Below are positions 22,324-32,660 of a stretch of 64,000 nucleotides of DNA, piece by piece. Within the stretch, counting starts at the first letter, position 1; each line of letters opens with the position of its first letter. The DNA is from Symbiotaphrina buchneri (taxonomy: Eukaryota > Ascomycota > Symbiotaphrinales > Symbiotaphrinaceae), in the NCBI GenBank assembly GCA_001599915.1, contig BCIG01000035.1:62001-126000 (forward strand). The letters run 5' to 3'. The notes under the pieces were generated by a model. That model was not told the origin of the DNA. It did not search any database and saw only the letters and a list, made by a program, of their open reading frames with translations. A program made the position numbers and the translations under genes.

Positions 22324-24841
22324 ATGGCTCCTTCCCCTCCGCGCTTGCGGATCCTTTCTGGTACGCCGTTTCGTTCTTCTTGGTTCTTCCAATCATCCTA
22401 CTCTCTGCCACTTTTTGATCCCATCAGCTCAAAGCTGTATGGCACCGAGATGAGCCGCAGACTGACAAGTGCTTGTATAGTTGGCGGCAACGCCGTGTCC
22501 GCTTTTCTCTCCTGGCGGCTACAGGCCACGAATGCCTGCGACGTCACACTAGTATGGAAGTCTGGCTTCGATGCTGTCTATCAATACGGCATCTCGTTCA
22601 AGTACGTACAGCCGATACTGCCATTGTGGACTGTCGCCTAATGATGATAGGTCGGAGTTGTTTGGGAATGAAAGATTCAAACCTCGTAGCGGCAGGTACT
22701 CTCATCTCGATTGGCTGCATAGGCTGACGTATCCTTCTTAGTTGTGCGGACGCCCGAAGATGCCTCGGGCCAAGTTGCCTTCGATTACGTCCTACTATGT
22801 GTGAAGGCACTCCCTGACATTTATGACATCGCGGCCGTCATAGAGTCCGTGGTTACTCCTCAACATACCTGCATTTTAGTCAACACGACTCACACTTTGG
22901 GGATTGAGTCACATCTGGAAGAGCGCTTCCCTACCAACGTCGTCTTGTCTTTAGTGTCTGGTGCGGAATTGACCCAGCTTGGAGCGAGCGAATTCGAACA
23001 CAAGGGCTCGACCGACATATGGGTTGGACCGGCTAATAAGAATCCGTCTATACCATCTAGCATACAGTCAGATATGGCCGAGGCATTGGCGATGACGCTG
23101 AGCTCAGGTCAGGTGGAATGCAAGGTTTCGGATAATATCCGGCAACAACAATACGAACGGATGATTGGGTATGTCTAGTTGCGATGGAAACCTTCCCGAT
23201 AATGGTGACTGATATTCTTTTAGACCGATTGCTTTCCATCCGGCGAGCGTTCTTTTCGACACACCCTCCCATGCAGACTTGCTCGAGAAAGTCGGGGTGC
23301 GTGCCATGATATCAGATGTCATGGATGAGCTGTTGCAGTTGGCTTCGGCGCAACAATGCAGTTTCCCATCGGATTTTAAACAAAGGGCTATGGAGGAGAT
23401 GCTGCAGCAATCTGACGCCAATACGATCATGTACCAGGATTTCACAGCAAAACGGCCCATGGAAGTGGAGACATATCTCGGTTCTCCTGTGAAGATTGCC
23501 CAGCAGTTCGGGATCAAAGTCCCCCGTATAGAGACTCTCTACGCTCTCCTCCACCATGTCAACATTCTCAATCAGACGAAGCCTCCGGCGCTGACCCCGT
23601 CTTCACCTGCTGTCAACGGTCCTCCTAGGTTGTCCTCGGTCCCTCAACCGAGAGTACCACCTCACGCAAACGGGATGCGTCCGCCTCCTCGCACGCCTTC
23701 GGGAATGGGATTTCCTCAGCAGATGCGGCGTGGTCCTCCGCCAATGAACGGTTATCCGCCAAGACCAGGTACGAATGGATATGGTCCCAGGCCGTCTCCG
23801 GGTCCTCAGCGAGAGTCCGCTGAAGAGAACGACCTGGAAGAATTCAGTCATCTTGTACTGTACGACAATATACCTGGGGCCGATGGTGCGGATGGTGCAT
23901 ACCCTGATATGACCAACGGTGGAGCTGCTCACCCGACGGATGTCGCTTTTCGAGAAAGAGAACTAGCATTACGACAGAAAGAGCTGCAATTGAGAGAACA
24001 GGAGTTGCAGATGCGCAGGGGCTCCAGGAAACCGGCACCTTCTCGTAGAGGTGGATTCGATGATGACGACGATGACGACGACTATTTCGACCCTATGGCT
24101 ATGGGCCCACCAATGCCCGCCATCGATCCAGACAAGTTCGACATGATGAGCATCACCTCGAGACGCACAAGGAAGACACCGAGTGCTAGCCAGCTGCGAA
24201 AGAACCCGGAGCACGCTTCTCACCCTCGAGGAGGCCAATATTTCAGACCGGGCATGAGCAGAAACAGGACCAGTGCAAGGCTTATGGCTGATGTTCCAGG
24301 CTTGCACGATTCTATCATGGATAACCCTTTGATGGCGTACTCGTCGGACCGATATGCCAATGTTGATCGCAAGCGGATGGGGGAGGAATCGAGGGCGAAC
24401 TCCTTAACAGCAGTACGCCTGGACGAACTCCAGCAGGGTGGCATGCCTGGTGCCTACCCTTCGCCGATGCCCAGACGGACGAGTCACTCTCCAGGAAACC
24501 CATTCGGGCCAGCTAGGCCGAATGGTCGGCCCTCTCCACCGAATGGTGTATATGGGCCCCCGAACGGCGTCCCTCGCAATGGTCGTCCCTCTCCTCCCGG
24601 CGGTGTGCAGCAGCCGGTTCCCAGGTATCCACCCGGACATGGCGATCACGTAGCACCACAACAGGTCGAACAGCACGCTGGGGTGAGCAAGCTCTATCCG
24701 CCTGGCCCGAATATACGCAGTCTGACTGGAAGTGCGAGTGCTAGCGGGGGGAGTGGTGAGAGCGGAAATATCGATTCGGAGGCTTCTGCGCACAGCAGCC
24801 AGAGCAGTCTCGGACCTCGACCTCCTATAGGTGTTCGTTGA
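22324..24841 (+). CDS. Ketopantoate-reductase-like protein with long disordered tail
   Basis: Exons 22324-22360, 22481-22601, 22651-22691, 22742-23168 and 23224-24841 give 747 residues. The N-terminal half is an ApbA/PanE fold: RLRILSVGGNAVSAFLSWRL (dinucleotide loop), FDYVLLCVKALPD, ILVNTTHTLGIE, then a C-terminal helical domain (GPIAFHPASVLFDTP, RPMEVETYLGSPVKIAQQFG, PRIETLYALLHHVNIL). The third intron must use a GC donor (G|GCAGGT) to keep PRSVVRTPED in frame. The catalytic lysine of true 2-dehydropantoate 2-reductase appears as the K in VKALPD; the activity is untested. From about residue 310 onward a Pro/Gly/Asn-rich tail contains a run of seven Asp, a short coiled coil (RERELALRQKELQLREQEL) and repeated NGRPSPP units. 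Fungal homologues with this tail exist (S. pombe Mug72 type for the reductase part). Confidence 0.88.
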
Positions 24842-25929
24842 ACCAGTGCCATATGGAATGGAGGGAATTTCCATGTTTAGCATGCGCAACTCGGAGTCGC
24901 ACGTCAGCCTCCACCGAGCATGTTGTACTTCTACGTTGCACCACAATGGCGGGTTGGAGTGTCTACATATACCTTTCCCTTGTCCCGCCAGTACTGCTAG
25001 GCGTGGTCCTTTTGAGATTTCGCCTCTGTACTCCCCATTTAAATAGCCCCTTCATGTGTCCATCTTTTGAACTCGTCCCTCATAACTCTTTTAATAACTC
25101 GTCTAGAGGGGGATGCTAGCGAAACCCGCAGCGCACGGGCTCATTTTGGACCTCAACAACAACCTGGTACCGCTTCAGTACATAACATTATTGGCGTTTC
25201 GTGCTTGTTTCTCTTCTATTATTGTGGCTTCCGGTCTTTGCATTCTGCGAGCGTTCAGGGTCTATTATCATCATATACAGTTCCCTTTGCATACTTGTTG
25301 TCTTCTGCGGTCGGTTACTCGATAACGCCTGCTGCTGTGGCTACTCGAGTCTATTTGCCTAATGGCTTGCAGCAAGACTCGCTGTAGGCTGGTGGAGCGT
25401 GGAGCACGGGCCTTACAAAGGGTCCAACTTCTGGGACGAAATGGCAGGTGCACTCGTTGGTTTCAGTGTATCCATAATCTGCTGTGGTTCAGAGAATGTC
25501 ACGAAGTGTCAAAGCAATTTTTCTACCTTGCGATTCTTTGACTGACCCATAACCGCCTATCTGCATACCGCGCCATTCCGATCCACAAGAACCAAGGTTT
25601 GCATCCCAACTGAACACATCTGACCATTCCTCCCCTGTTAGGAGTCCAGGCACAGCCTCCAAGGAGAGTTTCGGGCGGATGTAAAAAGCGCACTTGAGAA
25701 TTATAATGATACAAATGGGTATAAATTTCGCCGCGAGGCATCTCTCTCGAGCTCTTTCTCAATCTCCGAACGCAAGTAGTATAGATATTACGTTTCATAA
25801 CCAGTCACTCTCAGAAGTAGATCTCCAGCGACACTGTCCGCCCATAGATGTCTGCTCCTGATATTCCAAGGGCTCGGCAGACCATAGCCCTCTGAATCGT
25901 TGGTCTAAGTCGGCGTATCTTATCCGAGT
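24842..25929. other. Convergent intergenic region, no gene seen
   Basis: The 3' flanks of the ketopantoate-reductase-like gene and of the CNL1-like gene meet here. Short frames such as the one at 24838-25119 are hydrophobic but lack conservation cues and begin inside the upstream stop region, so I treat them as UTR. Nothing else is visible. Confidence 0.4.
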
Positions 25930-26443
25930 CTAGTGACTCATTCTCCGATCGACTGCTTCCACTCGAGCTCTGAAGCTTCTCACAATCTCCCTTATGCGAC
26001 GGACTTTGTCGAATTCCACCTCCAGTTCATCGATCTGACGCAGGATCTCCCGGAAGCGGGCAATTTCGGCGTCGGCCACCTGAACTGCGTTCCCCGCACG
26101 ATCATACTGAAGCTGCGTCGCCATTTGCGTCTGTTCGGTCAGCTGGACGTGGAGTGTTAGCAGATGGACGCGGTCGTGGGAGAACAATATCAAAAGGCAG
26201 GGTCCATACCGCTTGCACCCGGTCTTGTATTGCTTGCATGAGCCGGTCGAAGTGGTAGCCGAGCGCCTGTAGGCTGTTGGTGTCCAGCAGCAGGCGGCCC
26301 TGGCTGGACGCATTGCTGGCGGCACGAGAAGACCCTCCGCCAGCCTGGGAGAGGGCGATCTGTTGATGTCGGCGCAGCAGTTGGACTTCGTCTTGCGTTA
26401 GCCCAAGACGCGAATCGGGAATCGAGTTGGCGGGCGAGGTCAT
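25930..26443 (-). CDS. Small coiled-coil protein, probable BLOC-1 subunit CNL1
   Basis: Two exons, 26443-26210 and 26142-25930, encode 148 residues; the 67-nt intron has GT..AG ends and is phase 0. An N-terminal SRLGLTQDEVQLLRRHQQI segment precedes a Ser/Ala-rich linker, then LQALGYHFDRLMQAIQDRVQ and a second helix IARFREILRQIDELEVEFDK and VRRIREIVRSFRARVEAV. The spacing and hydrophobic pattern match remembered yeast CNL1 (a DYDYLLYKIRDYVQ helix, then [20 protein letters not shown]). CNL1 is a subunit of the yeast BLOC-1 complex on endosomes, which recruits the Rab5 GAP. Other small coiled-coil families remain possible. It is divergent from the esterase gene. Confidence 0.6.
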
Positions 26444-26940
26444 TGGACAGGCGCCGGGGGACGGCAGTGACCGTGCGAGACATGCTATCTACAAATACAA
26501 CCGCGTAGTTGTCGAGATGGATGATTGCATCTTGGTCATGAGAGGTGCTGCCAAACGCTCGCCTGGTGGTCGGTCGTTGGACTTGCTGGGAGCTGTCGTG
26601 GAGGTCGCACCATATGATCTTGCGGGGAGTCTCTTCACAATACGAATCATACAGTAACGACAACCTTGAAGATATGCCCTCCCATACCATCAAGCCATCC
26701 CATCTACGCAATTAAAAAGGGGGGGAAGCCCGTACGAAAGTCCTTTGCGAGGCACGGCAATACAACACTCCCTACATTGCCGCTGACTCGAACGCACCGT
26801 ACCTTTAAGGTACTCACTGGTTCCCGTCGGCGAAGCTCTCCTGGTCTGCCCACAAACAGACCCGTCTAGCCTGAACGAAAAGCTTACCTCCGATCGCTCA
26901 CTCTGCAAGCACATCTAATGACACTTCTCCGCTCTTCATT

Positions 26941-27001
26941 TTGGTCTTCTTTCTTCTGTTTTTTCTTTTTGTCCAGTGCAAGCCGTGTATATATATCGCG
27001 C
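26941..27001. promoter_or_regulatory. Pyrimidine tract and TATATATA stretch
   Basis: A T/C-rich tract (about 26941-26974) is followed by GTATATATATCGCG at 26985-26998, in the 1.05-kb divergent region between the CNL1-like gene (start 26443) and the esterase gene (start 27498). It could mark a further transcription start, but no gene depends on it in my reading. Another GTAC motif copy follows at 27041-27063. Confidence 0.3.
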
Positions 27002-27372
27002 CACAGACCGAGAGCAGCAGGATCCGGTCCACTTTCTGAATACCTACCTACCTTAGGCTAGACAGCTGAACATCGCGTGCAATGCATCATTGCATCATCT
27101 TTCCTGCATATCTTTTGCCGGCCCGAGACCCCGCAAAAGGACCTAAGCATACTTCGTCTATTCAACAATGGTGCTTACCCCAGCTTAGGCTTCATTATCT
27201 CGGAGGGACATCTTCCGCCCAGCAAAACCCGAGATGGTCACCTCAGGCTAATTGTTTTACTTTCCTTGTCGGACTGCTAGGCTCATGACCTAATGGAGCC
27301 TTTTTTATTGTTCCGATTGACCTCCGCTCGGTGGATTGGAAGTTTCCATGGTCTGACCAGAGCTACCACAAT

Positions 27373-27422
27373 GCGGAGCGGGGTGGGGAAGCGGGAGTCT
27401 TCTAGTTATGATACCATATAAG
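27373..27422 (+). promoter_or_regulatory. CreA-type sites and TATA box of the esterase gene
   Basis: Three overlapping SYGGRG sequences are present: GCGGAG (27373-27378), GCGGGG (27378-27383) and GTGGGG (27383-27388). SYGGRG is the consensus of the carbon-repressor CreA. A TATA-like CATATAAG lies at 27415-27422, 75 bp before the esterase ATG. The layout suits a glucose-repressed secreted enzyme gene. This is motif evidence only. Confidence 0.5.
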
Positions 27423-27497
27423 ATGCAACGTCCTTTCATCGTCAAGCAGTGTTCTTCGTTCATCAGCCTAGATACGGTGTTGCTACCCCGTTTCGTC

Positions 27498-29315
27498 ATG
27501 CTGCTCTCCCGGCTCTTGAGCTCGCTGCTTTCCGTTTACCTGTCTGCCTTACCCGTCCATGGGAACATCCTACAGAACGGTCAGATACGGCCGACCACCT
27601 ACCCGGATACCAGCACCACCCTGGTTCAGGGCAACTCATCCTGGAGGATGTATTCTCCCAATGCGTCAGAGTTGTCCTACAAGGGGAGATGGGACACCCA
27701 GTATATATCATGTAAGCCCTCATCGGGCCCGCTACATGACCCATGGTCTTGTGCTTTGGCTTGACAGGAACGCTGAATTACTGGCTAGGGTGGTCGTACG
27801 TGCTAGCTTCTGAATGTCTTACTCCCGTTAATGCTATAGTTAGGGCTCCTGGACTCAAATTTGGCTTCACAGGAGACGAGGTCTGTAGTCCTTCCCCTGT
27901 CTCTATCCGCAAATGCTCAAGATCTTTTTCCAGGTTGCAATTGCGTTCGGCAATTATACCGATTTGGAAGTCTTAGTTGCATACAGGTCAGTCACTGATT
28001 GAGCAGAAGCTATGACCGATCCTCGCGAGTTTCATGGTCATAATGACAGCCTTCAAAGGGTCGATGGGCAAGACTGGATGTTCTCCAACGTGTGGACCCT
28101 GCTCTTTAAGCATTGATCCGTGCTGAATATCCAGGTCTCCGCAAATACAACGCATCTTTTGGTCACATATGGGACACCTGGGGTCAACCTTACCACATCA
28201 TCATACACGGTCCAAACCTTTGAACTTAGGGGTATGATTTGACCAGACGCGCTCCTAGAAATAGTTGTTAACCTAAGCAGTCACCAATTGGGCTTACGGA
28301 TAAGTCAAGCCTTCATTCGCATGAAACTACCATCCCTTACCGTACGCTCACAGTACAGATTGCTGCCGTGTTCACAAGGGCTGCTGGATGTCTGGTCAGA
28401 CTGCCGGAATACCCCAATACGATCGAGATAATAGGAGATTCGTAAGCTGAATTCTATGCTGTCCACGGTATATAATCCGAATGAGTGCAGATTGAGTGCT
28501 GGTCAGTATGCGACTTATGAGGTATGAAACCTTGACCGTAGCCAATCGGTATTGTAACCAGAGATTGGCTTGGCTGACAAGTTAGGGAATTGCTTCCTGG
28601 TCCTGGAGCTTAGCTGCCGGCCTGGGCAATGTTGAGTTCTCCATTACTGTCCGTCCCTCTGATGACGAATTGTCGTCATAGACTTTAGGTTGCGGTTAAT
28701 GGGAGTAACATCATACAGGCATATCCGGGCATTTGCCTAACGGATCATCAATGTTATGGCAACCTTCGCGGACAATCGTACCAGTGGTTCCAGACGTCAG
28801 ATACATCAGGACGGGCCATCAATATCTACGGCGACAACCCTGAGCCTTGGGACTTTGCGGCACACCCTTCTGCTGATATTGTGATCATCAATATTGGCAC
28901 GAATGACAACAATCCCAACAACAACATCACATCACAAGCTTACTTAAGCAGTTATGTCACCTTCGTTCAGAACATCCACCATGTCTGGCCCGATGCGCAC
29001 ATCATTCTGATGTCGCTTTGGGGCGGTTTCGCCCAGTCCGGCAATACATGGATTCAAACTCCGGAGTTTGTAGACGAGATTCTGACTGTCTATAAGACTT
29101 TTGAGGCCGAAGGGTTTGTGCACTACTTCAACACTACGGGGATCCTGCAACATAACGACATCAACCCGGATTACCACCCTACAGATGTGGGACATGTCAA
29201 GGTGGCTAGTCATCTAATGCAGTACTTGAAACTCGAGTTTGGCTACGCCCTAGGCGCGACGGGCCCAGAGGTACAGCACGATACATTGTACTGGAATGAT
29301 GAATCAAGTTATTGA
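27498..29315 (+). CDS. Secreted SGNH/GDSL-family carbohydrate esterase
   Basis: Proposed exons: 27498-27711, 27789-27795 (7 nt), 27844-27880, 27934-27986, 28059-28089, 28135-28231, 28281-28298 (see findings), 28354-28441, 28491-28521, 28586-28648 and 28719-29315. MLLSRLLSSLLSVYLSALPVHG is a signal peptide. The N-terminal beta domain (YISWWSAPGLKFGFTGDEV, AIAFGNYTDLEVLVAYRVDG) is followed by the SGNH domain: IIGDSLSAGQYATYEG (nucleophile Ser), VEFSITAYPGICL, IINIGTNDNN (block with Gly/Asn) and NPDYHPTDVGHVKVASH (catalytic Asp-x-x-His). This two-domain layout is that of CE2-like acetyl esterases acting on plant polysaccharides; the substrate is inference. The upstream ATG at 27408 frame is not used because the signal peptide starts at 27498. 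One internal junction lacks a canonical donor. Confidence 0.85.
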
Positions 29316-29666
29316 GTCAATTATACGGACAAGTATACGGACTAGTCTTCAAATTTGCAACGTCGAAGCTGGGTCGATGACAGGGAGCATTATTGGTTCC
29401 TCTGTCATTGGGGTACCGCAGCTTCGCGAAAGTGAGATCGGCATCTGATGGCTTAGGGATCCTTTAAACTGAATTGCCAATGCCTAATAATAATAACAAT
29501 GGCCACTGTGATGTCGCCACACCCACCGAGCTCCAACGCGTTGCCTTGAAAGTACTTGTCGCAACTGGGTCGATGGTGGAAAACTCAAAGAGCACAAGGA
29601 ACAGGCAATTCAGTTCCAGCCGATTTACTCAGATCCTTCCCCTGAGGTTGCCACCGCGAAACGGCA

Positions 29667-31705
29667 TCAAACATATGTCTCGACCTTCGAAGGTCCTTTC
29701 TCAGGAAGGGTCTGGTCCTTCCCTGTCCCCTCTACTACGGCCATTCCATACAACGCCGCCGCTGATTCACTCGACCAGTCGTAGTCTTCGTGCTCACGTG
29801 CGCCCTTGACTGGGAAAATGAGAGTAAGAGCTGTGTACAGAATGAATCCTCCGACAAGACCTACGAGCGCTCTTCATTAGCAACGAAGCGGATGGTATTG
29901 GGTGAACGGGCTCTTACCAACGAAGAAAGTAATTTGGAAAATGCGCTGCCACGCGCGGCCGTAATTCTGCCCGTTAACAGCCATAGCGAAGCCGGCTATT
30001 AAAGGTGCGTGTCAGGATGAGCATTAGGAGTGCATGTGCTGGCGACTTACGTAGAGATGGCCAGACCACCAAGGCCCAGACCAAGAATGCCTTCCAATGA
30101 AAGCCGCCGAGGTACCAGTAGATGGAGGATGTATCGCCGATATACAGGTGCGGAACCTTCCAGTTTTGCCGGCGGACCATCCAAAAGTCCGAGATGTAGA
30201 TTCCGATAAGCGGCGAGATGAAGAGCCCGAAGGAGCTGAGGACGGTTGTGAAGGTCCCTGCCGAGTTGACGTAGTTCCAGGGGCAGACCGCCAGGCCGAT
30301 GACAGCAAGGAGAAGGCTACCACGTCTGGCATTGAGGAATTTGGGACACACAGCGGTCAAATCCATGCCCGCCGCGACGGAATTCAGGGATACATTCACC
30401 TGGTAGGATGTGAGCAGGCAAAAAGAAAACATCTGGGGTAGAAGGGATACGTACGACCAACTGGCTCAGGAACCAACCTAAACCGGCGAAAAACGTCCCA
30501 GCCCGTGCTGCGGAGCTGTAGTCATTCTGCTGGATGTAGAGAAGCAGTGAGATGGGTTGCCAGAGGACCGTGCCGTACATGTTCCGGGCTGCCGAGGTGA
30601 CGAACACACCCAGCATAGCTGTAACCGTCACAGCCAGCGGCCCTACCAACCATATCCCTAGGAGTGGCGCTTTTTCCGTCTTCGCATATCGCGACCAGTC
30701 AGAGTGGCGCATGCTCGAACCCGTAAAGCTACCACAGACGGTGCAGACGGCCTGAATGAAGACAAACACAGTCTCACTGTGCGTCAATTTGGTCAGTTAC
30801 CAGTCGCGGCTGGAATATTGACATCCACTCACGCTTTTGAGAGCTTCTTGGTAGGATCCACAAGGTTTCCGGCACCGTGATTTGCGGACATTGCCCAGAT
30901 GAACATGCCCACGATCGTGATGACGACGGCGGCAAAGGATATCATGAAGAATCGGTGCATCTTATAAGGGGGTATGAAGAGCACACCAACAAATATGACC
31001 CAATACACAATCGTCCCCACCAGATTCGGGGTCGTGACGTTCGCGCTAGGTAACTTGTTACTCTGGGATAACCTTCGTCTGAAGACTTGTAGGAGACACC
31101 GTACCTCGTTGGAAGAGTGTTCTTCATACGATGGTAGGTTGGGAAAATCGCAGACAGCATGACATGCACAGCAAGGCCTCCCCAGTAGGATTGGACACCG
31201 CAGCTGCTCGCTGTTTAGCATGCGATGCGTGAGCGTGGAATTGCGGCGAGACTCACTAGATGAAACTTGTGAAGCACTTGATGACCACGACGAAATAGCT
31301 TCCATACATGCCAAAGGTGGCACGGCTCATCATGGGAAAGCCCAGATTGTACTTGGTGCCCGGCACGCTGCACAGATGGGCGACCAGAGCGCAAACCACA
31401 GAGCCGGTAAGCATGGCGCCAATGGCTTCGCCAGGAGTCAATCCATTGGCGATGGCGGTCCCGCCCATAGCCCAGAAAGAGGCACACACTCCTCCGGAGA
31501 CCCTTTTCGAGCTGATCAGCGCTTGGTGCACGCGACACGTCCGACATGTTTTCACTTACCAGTAGCTGACATAGGCTCTCTTGCTAAATGTACGATTCTT
31601 TGGAAGGACGGGTAGGATGTCTGGACTGGCCCAGCGATCCACCACCCGGCCGTCCGTTTCATCTTTGACGGCGAGGAAGTCGATGGTCTTGCGAATCAGA
31701 GACAT
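29667..31705 (-). CDS. NCS1-family nucleobase/allantoin permease (Fur type)
   Basis: Eight exons: 31705-31560, 31502-31257, 31203-31105, 31045-30833, 30776-30455, 30399-30051, 29995-29918 and 29860-29667, giving 548 residues, the normal size. All introns are 53-59 nt apart from similar small values, GT..AG. The N-terminus is MSLIRKTIDFLAVKDETDGR, then FWAMGGTAIANGLTPGEAIG, GVQSYWGGLAVHVMLSAIFP, the long hydrophobic helices PNLVGTIVYWVIFVGVLFI and FFMISFAAVVITIVGMFIW, DWSRYAKT, NVSLNSVAAGMDLTAVCP and VCPWNYVNSAGTF. NCS1 proteins are 12-helix Na+ or H+ symporters in the plasma membrane; Aspergillus Fur members carry uracil, allantoin or uric acid. The substrate cannot be decided here. A GATA-site cluster lies upstream, which fits nitrogen control. 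Confidence 0.93.
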
Positions 31706-31948
31706 GATGGGCGGGGAAGAGATCTGCCGATGCCTGGGGGATAGGACCCCTGCAGGGGTGGGACCAGCGCTGGTTATTTATCATTGCGGAGGATGTTGGA
31801 GGGCGGCAATTCGGATCCCCGTCGCCCTAAGGAAGGCTAGGCCAAGTGTAAAGGCCGATAGGAGGGATGGCGATGCTCTCCGATGTCAAAAAGGGCACCG
31901 ACATGGAGCGCAAAGGGTGTCGTTAGCCGCCGATAACCACGCCTCGCA

Positions 31949-32060
31949 CGGTACCTTAGCCTGTTTACCGGGTACCCGGGTCGCCGACGGCGGTCGCGCA
32001 ACTGTTTAGGTACCTTATCTCTCGGCAATCTCGCTCGCTCTACTCCGTACCTTATCTTAT
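31949..32060. repeat. GTAC/TACCTTA motif cluster with GATA-type sites
   Basis: CGGTACCTTAGCC, ACCGGGTACCCGGGT, TTTAGGTACCTTATC and CCGTACCTTATCTTATCC follow each other between the NCS1 permease and the FMN oxidase genes. Several copies end in TTATC, so the repeat family itself creates GATA-factor cores here. Confidence 0.6.
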
Positions 32061-32068
32061 CCTTTATC
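32011..32068 (-). promoter_or_regulatory. Cluster of GATA (TTATC) sites upstream of the NCS1 permease
   Basis: TTATC occurs at 32015-32019, 32052-32056, 32057-32061 and 32064-32068; on the permease strand these read GATAA. GATA sites bound by AreA mediate nitrogen-source control of nucleobase and allantoin permeases in Aspergillus. The cluster is 310-365 bp upstream of the permease start and about 600 bp from the divergent oxidase start. Confidence 0.45.
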
Positions 32069-32660
32069 AAGGTTCAACGCTACCCCTTCGTCCTGACAGC
32101 ATCCAGCGGACATGACCGACACCCAGCCTCTGATAGGACGAACCGAGGCTCGTGTCACGGGTTAATCGGCCCGCGTTCAACAAAGCGCGTATCTTCAACT
32201 CCGATGCTATGAAGATAAAGCTGTCTTCATGTGTGAGGGCTTGTAATAAGGGTAAGACACTTAAGTTGAGGTTTGAGGATTCCTTAGGCAAAGCTTCTCT
32301 ACCAGGACCGTTCGTTTACCTTGTGGTTATGTTTGTATGGTTTGGCTGTCCTGCAGTGGAGATGCCGTTCGATCCTTTCCTGCCGGGCGGTGAGGCATGC
32401 CCCATACAAAGTAGGGAGCTGATACGTCAATAATGACAGCTTCACGCTCTCGCTACGCAGTCATGACGAACATACGGTGATAATGGAATCTTCATAGGTC
32501 GTGGAGCGTTGACAGTCCTCTGTGCAAGGCAGGCTCATAGGAGGATATCAAATCCACTCGTTTTCGTATTTTTTCTTACTTTCCAGTTTTCCTTCCTGTT
32601 GAGAGCATCCTCCTGCTGCCAAACTTTCAACCTGTCAACCTTTTGAACACTCCTCCCACA

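Noticed and set aside
24838-25119. Hydrophobic 93-codon frame after the ketopantoate-reductase-like gene
   Set aside because: No domain, no splice support, and it begins at the upstream stop codon; more likely 3' UTR.
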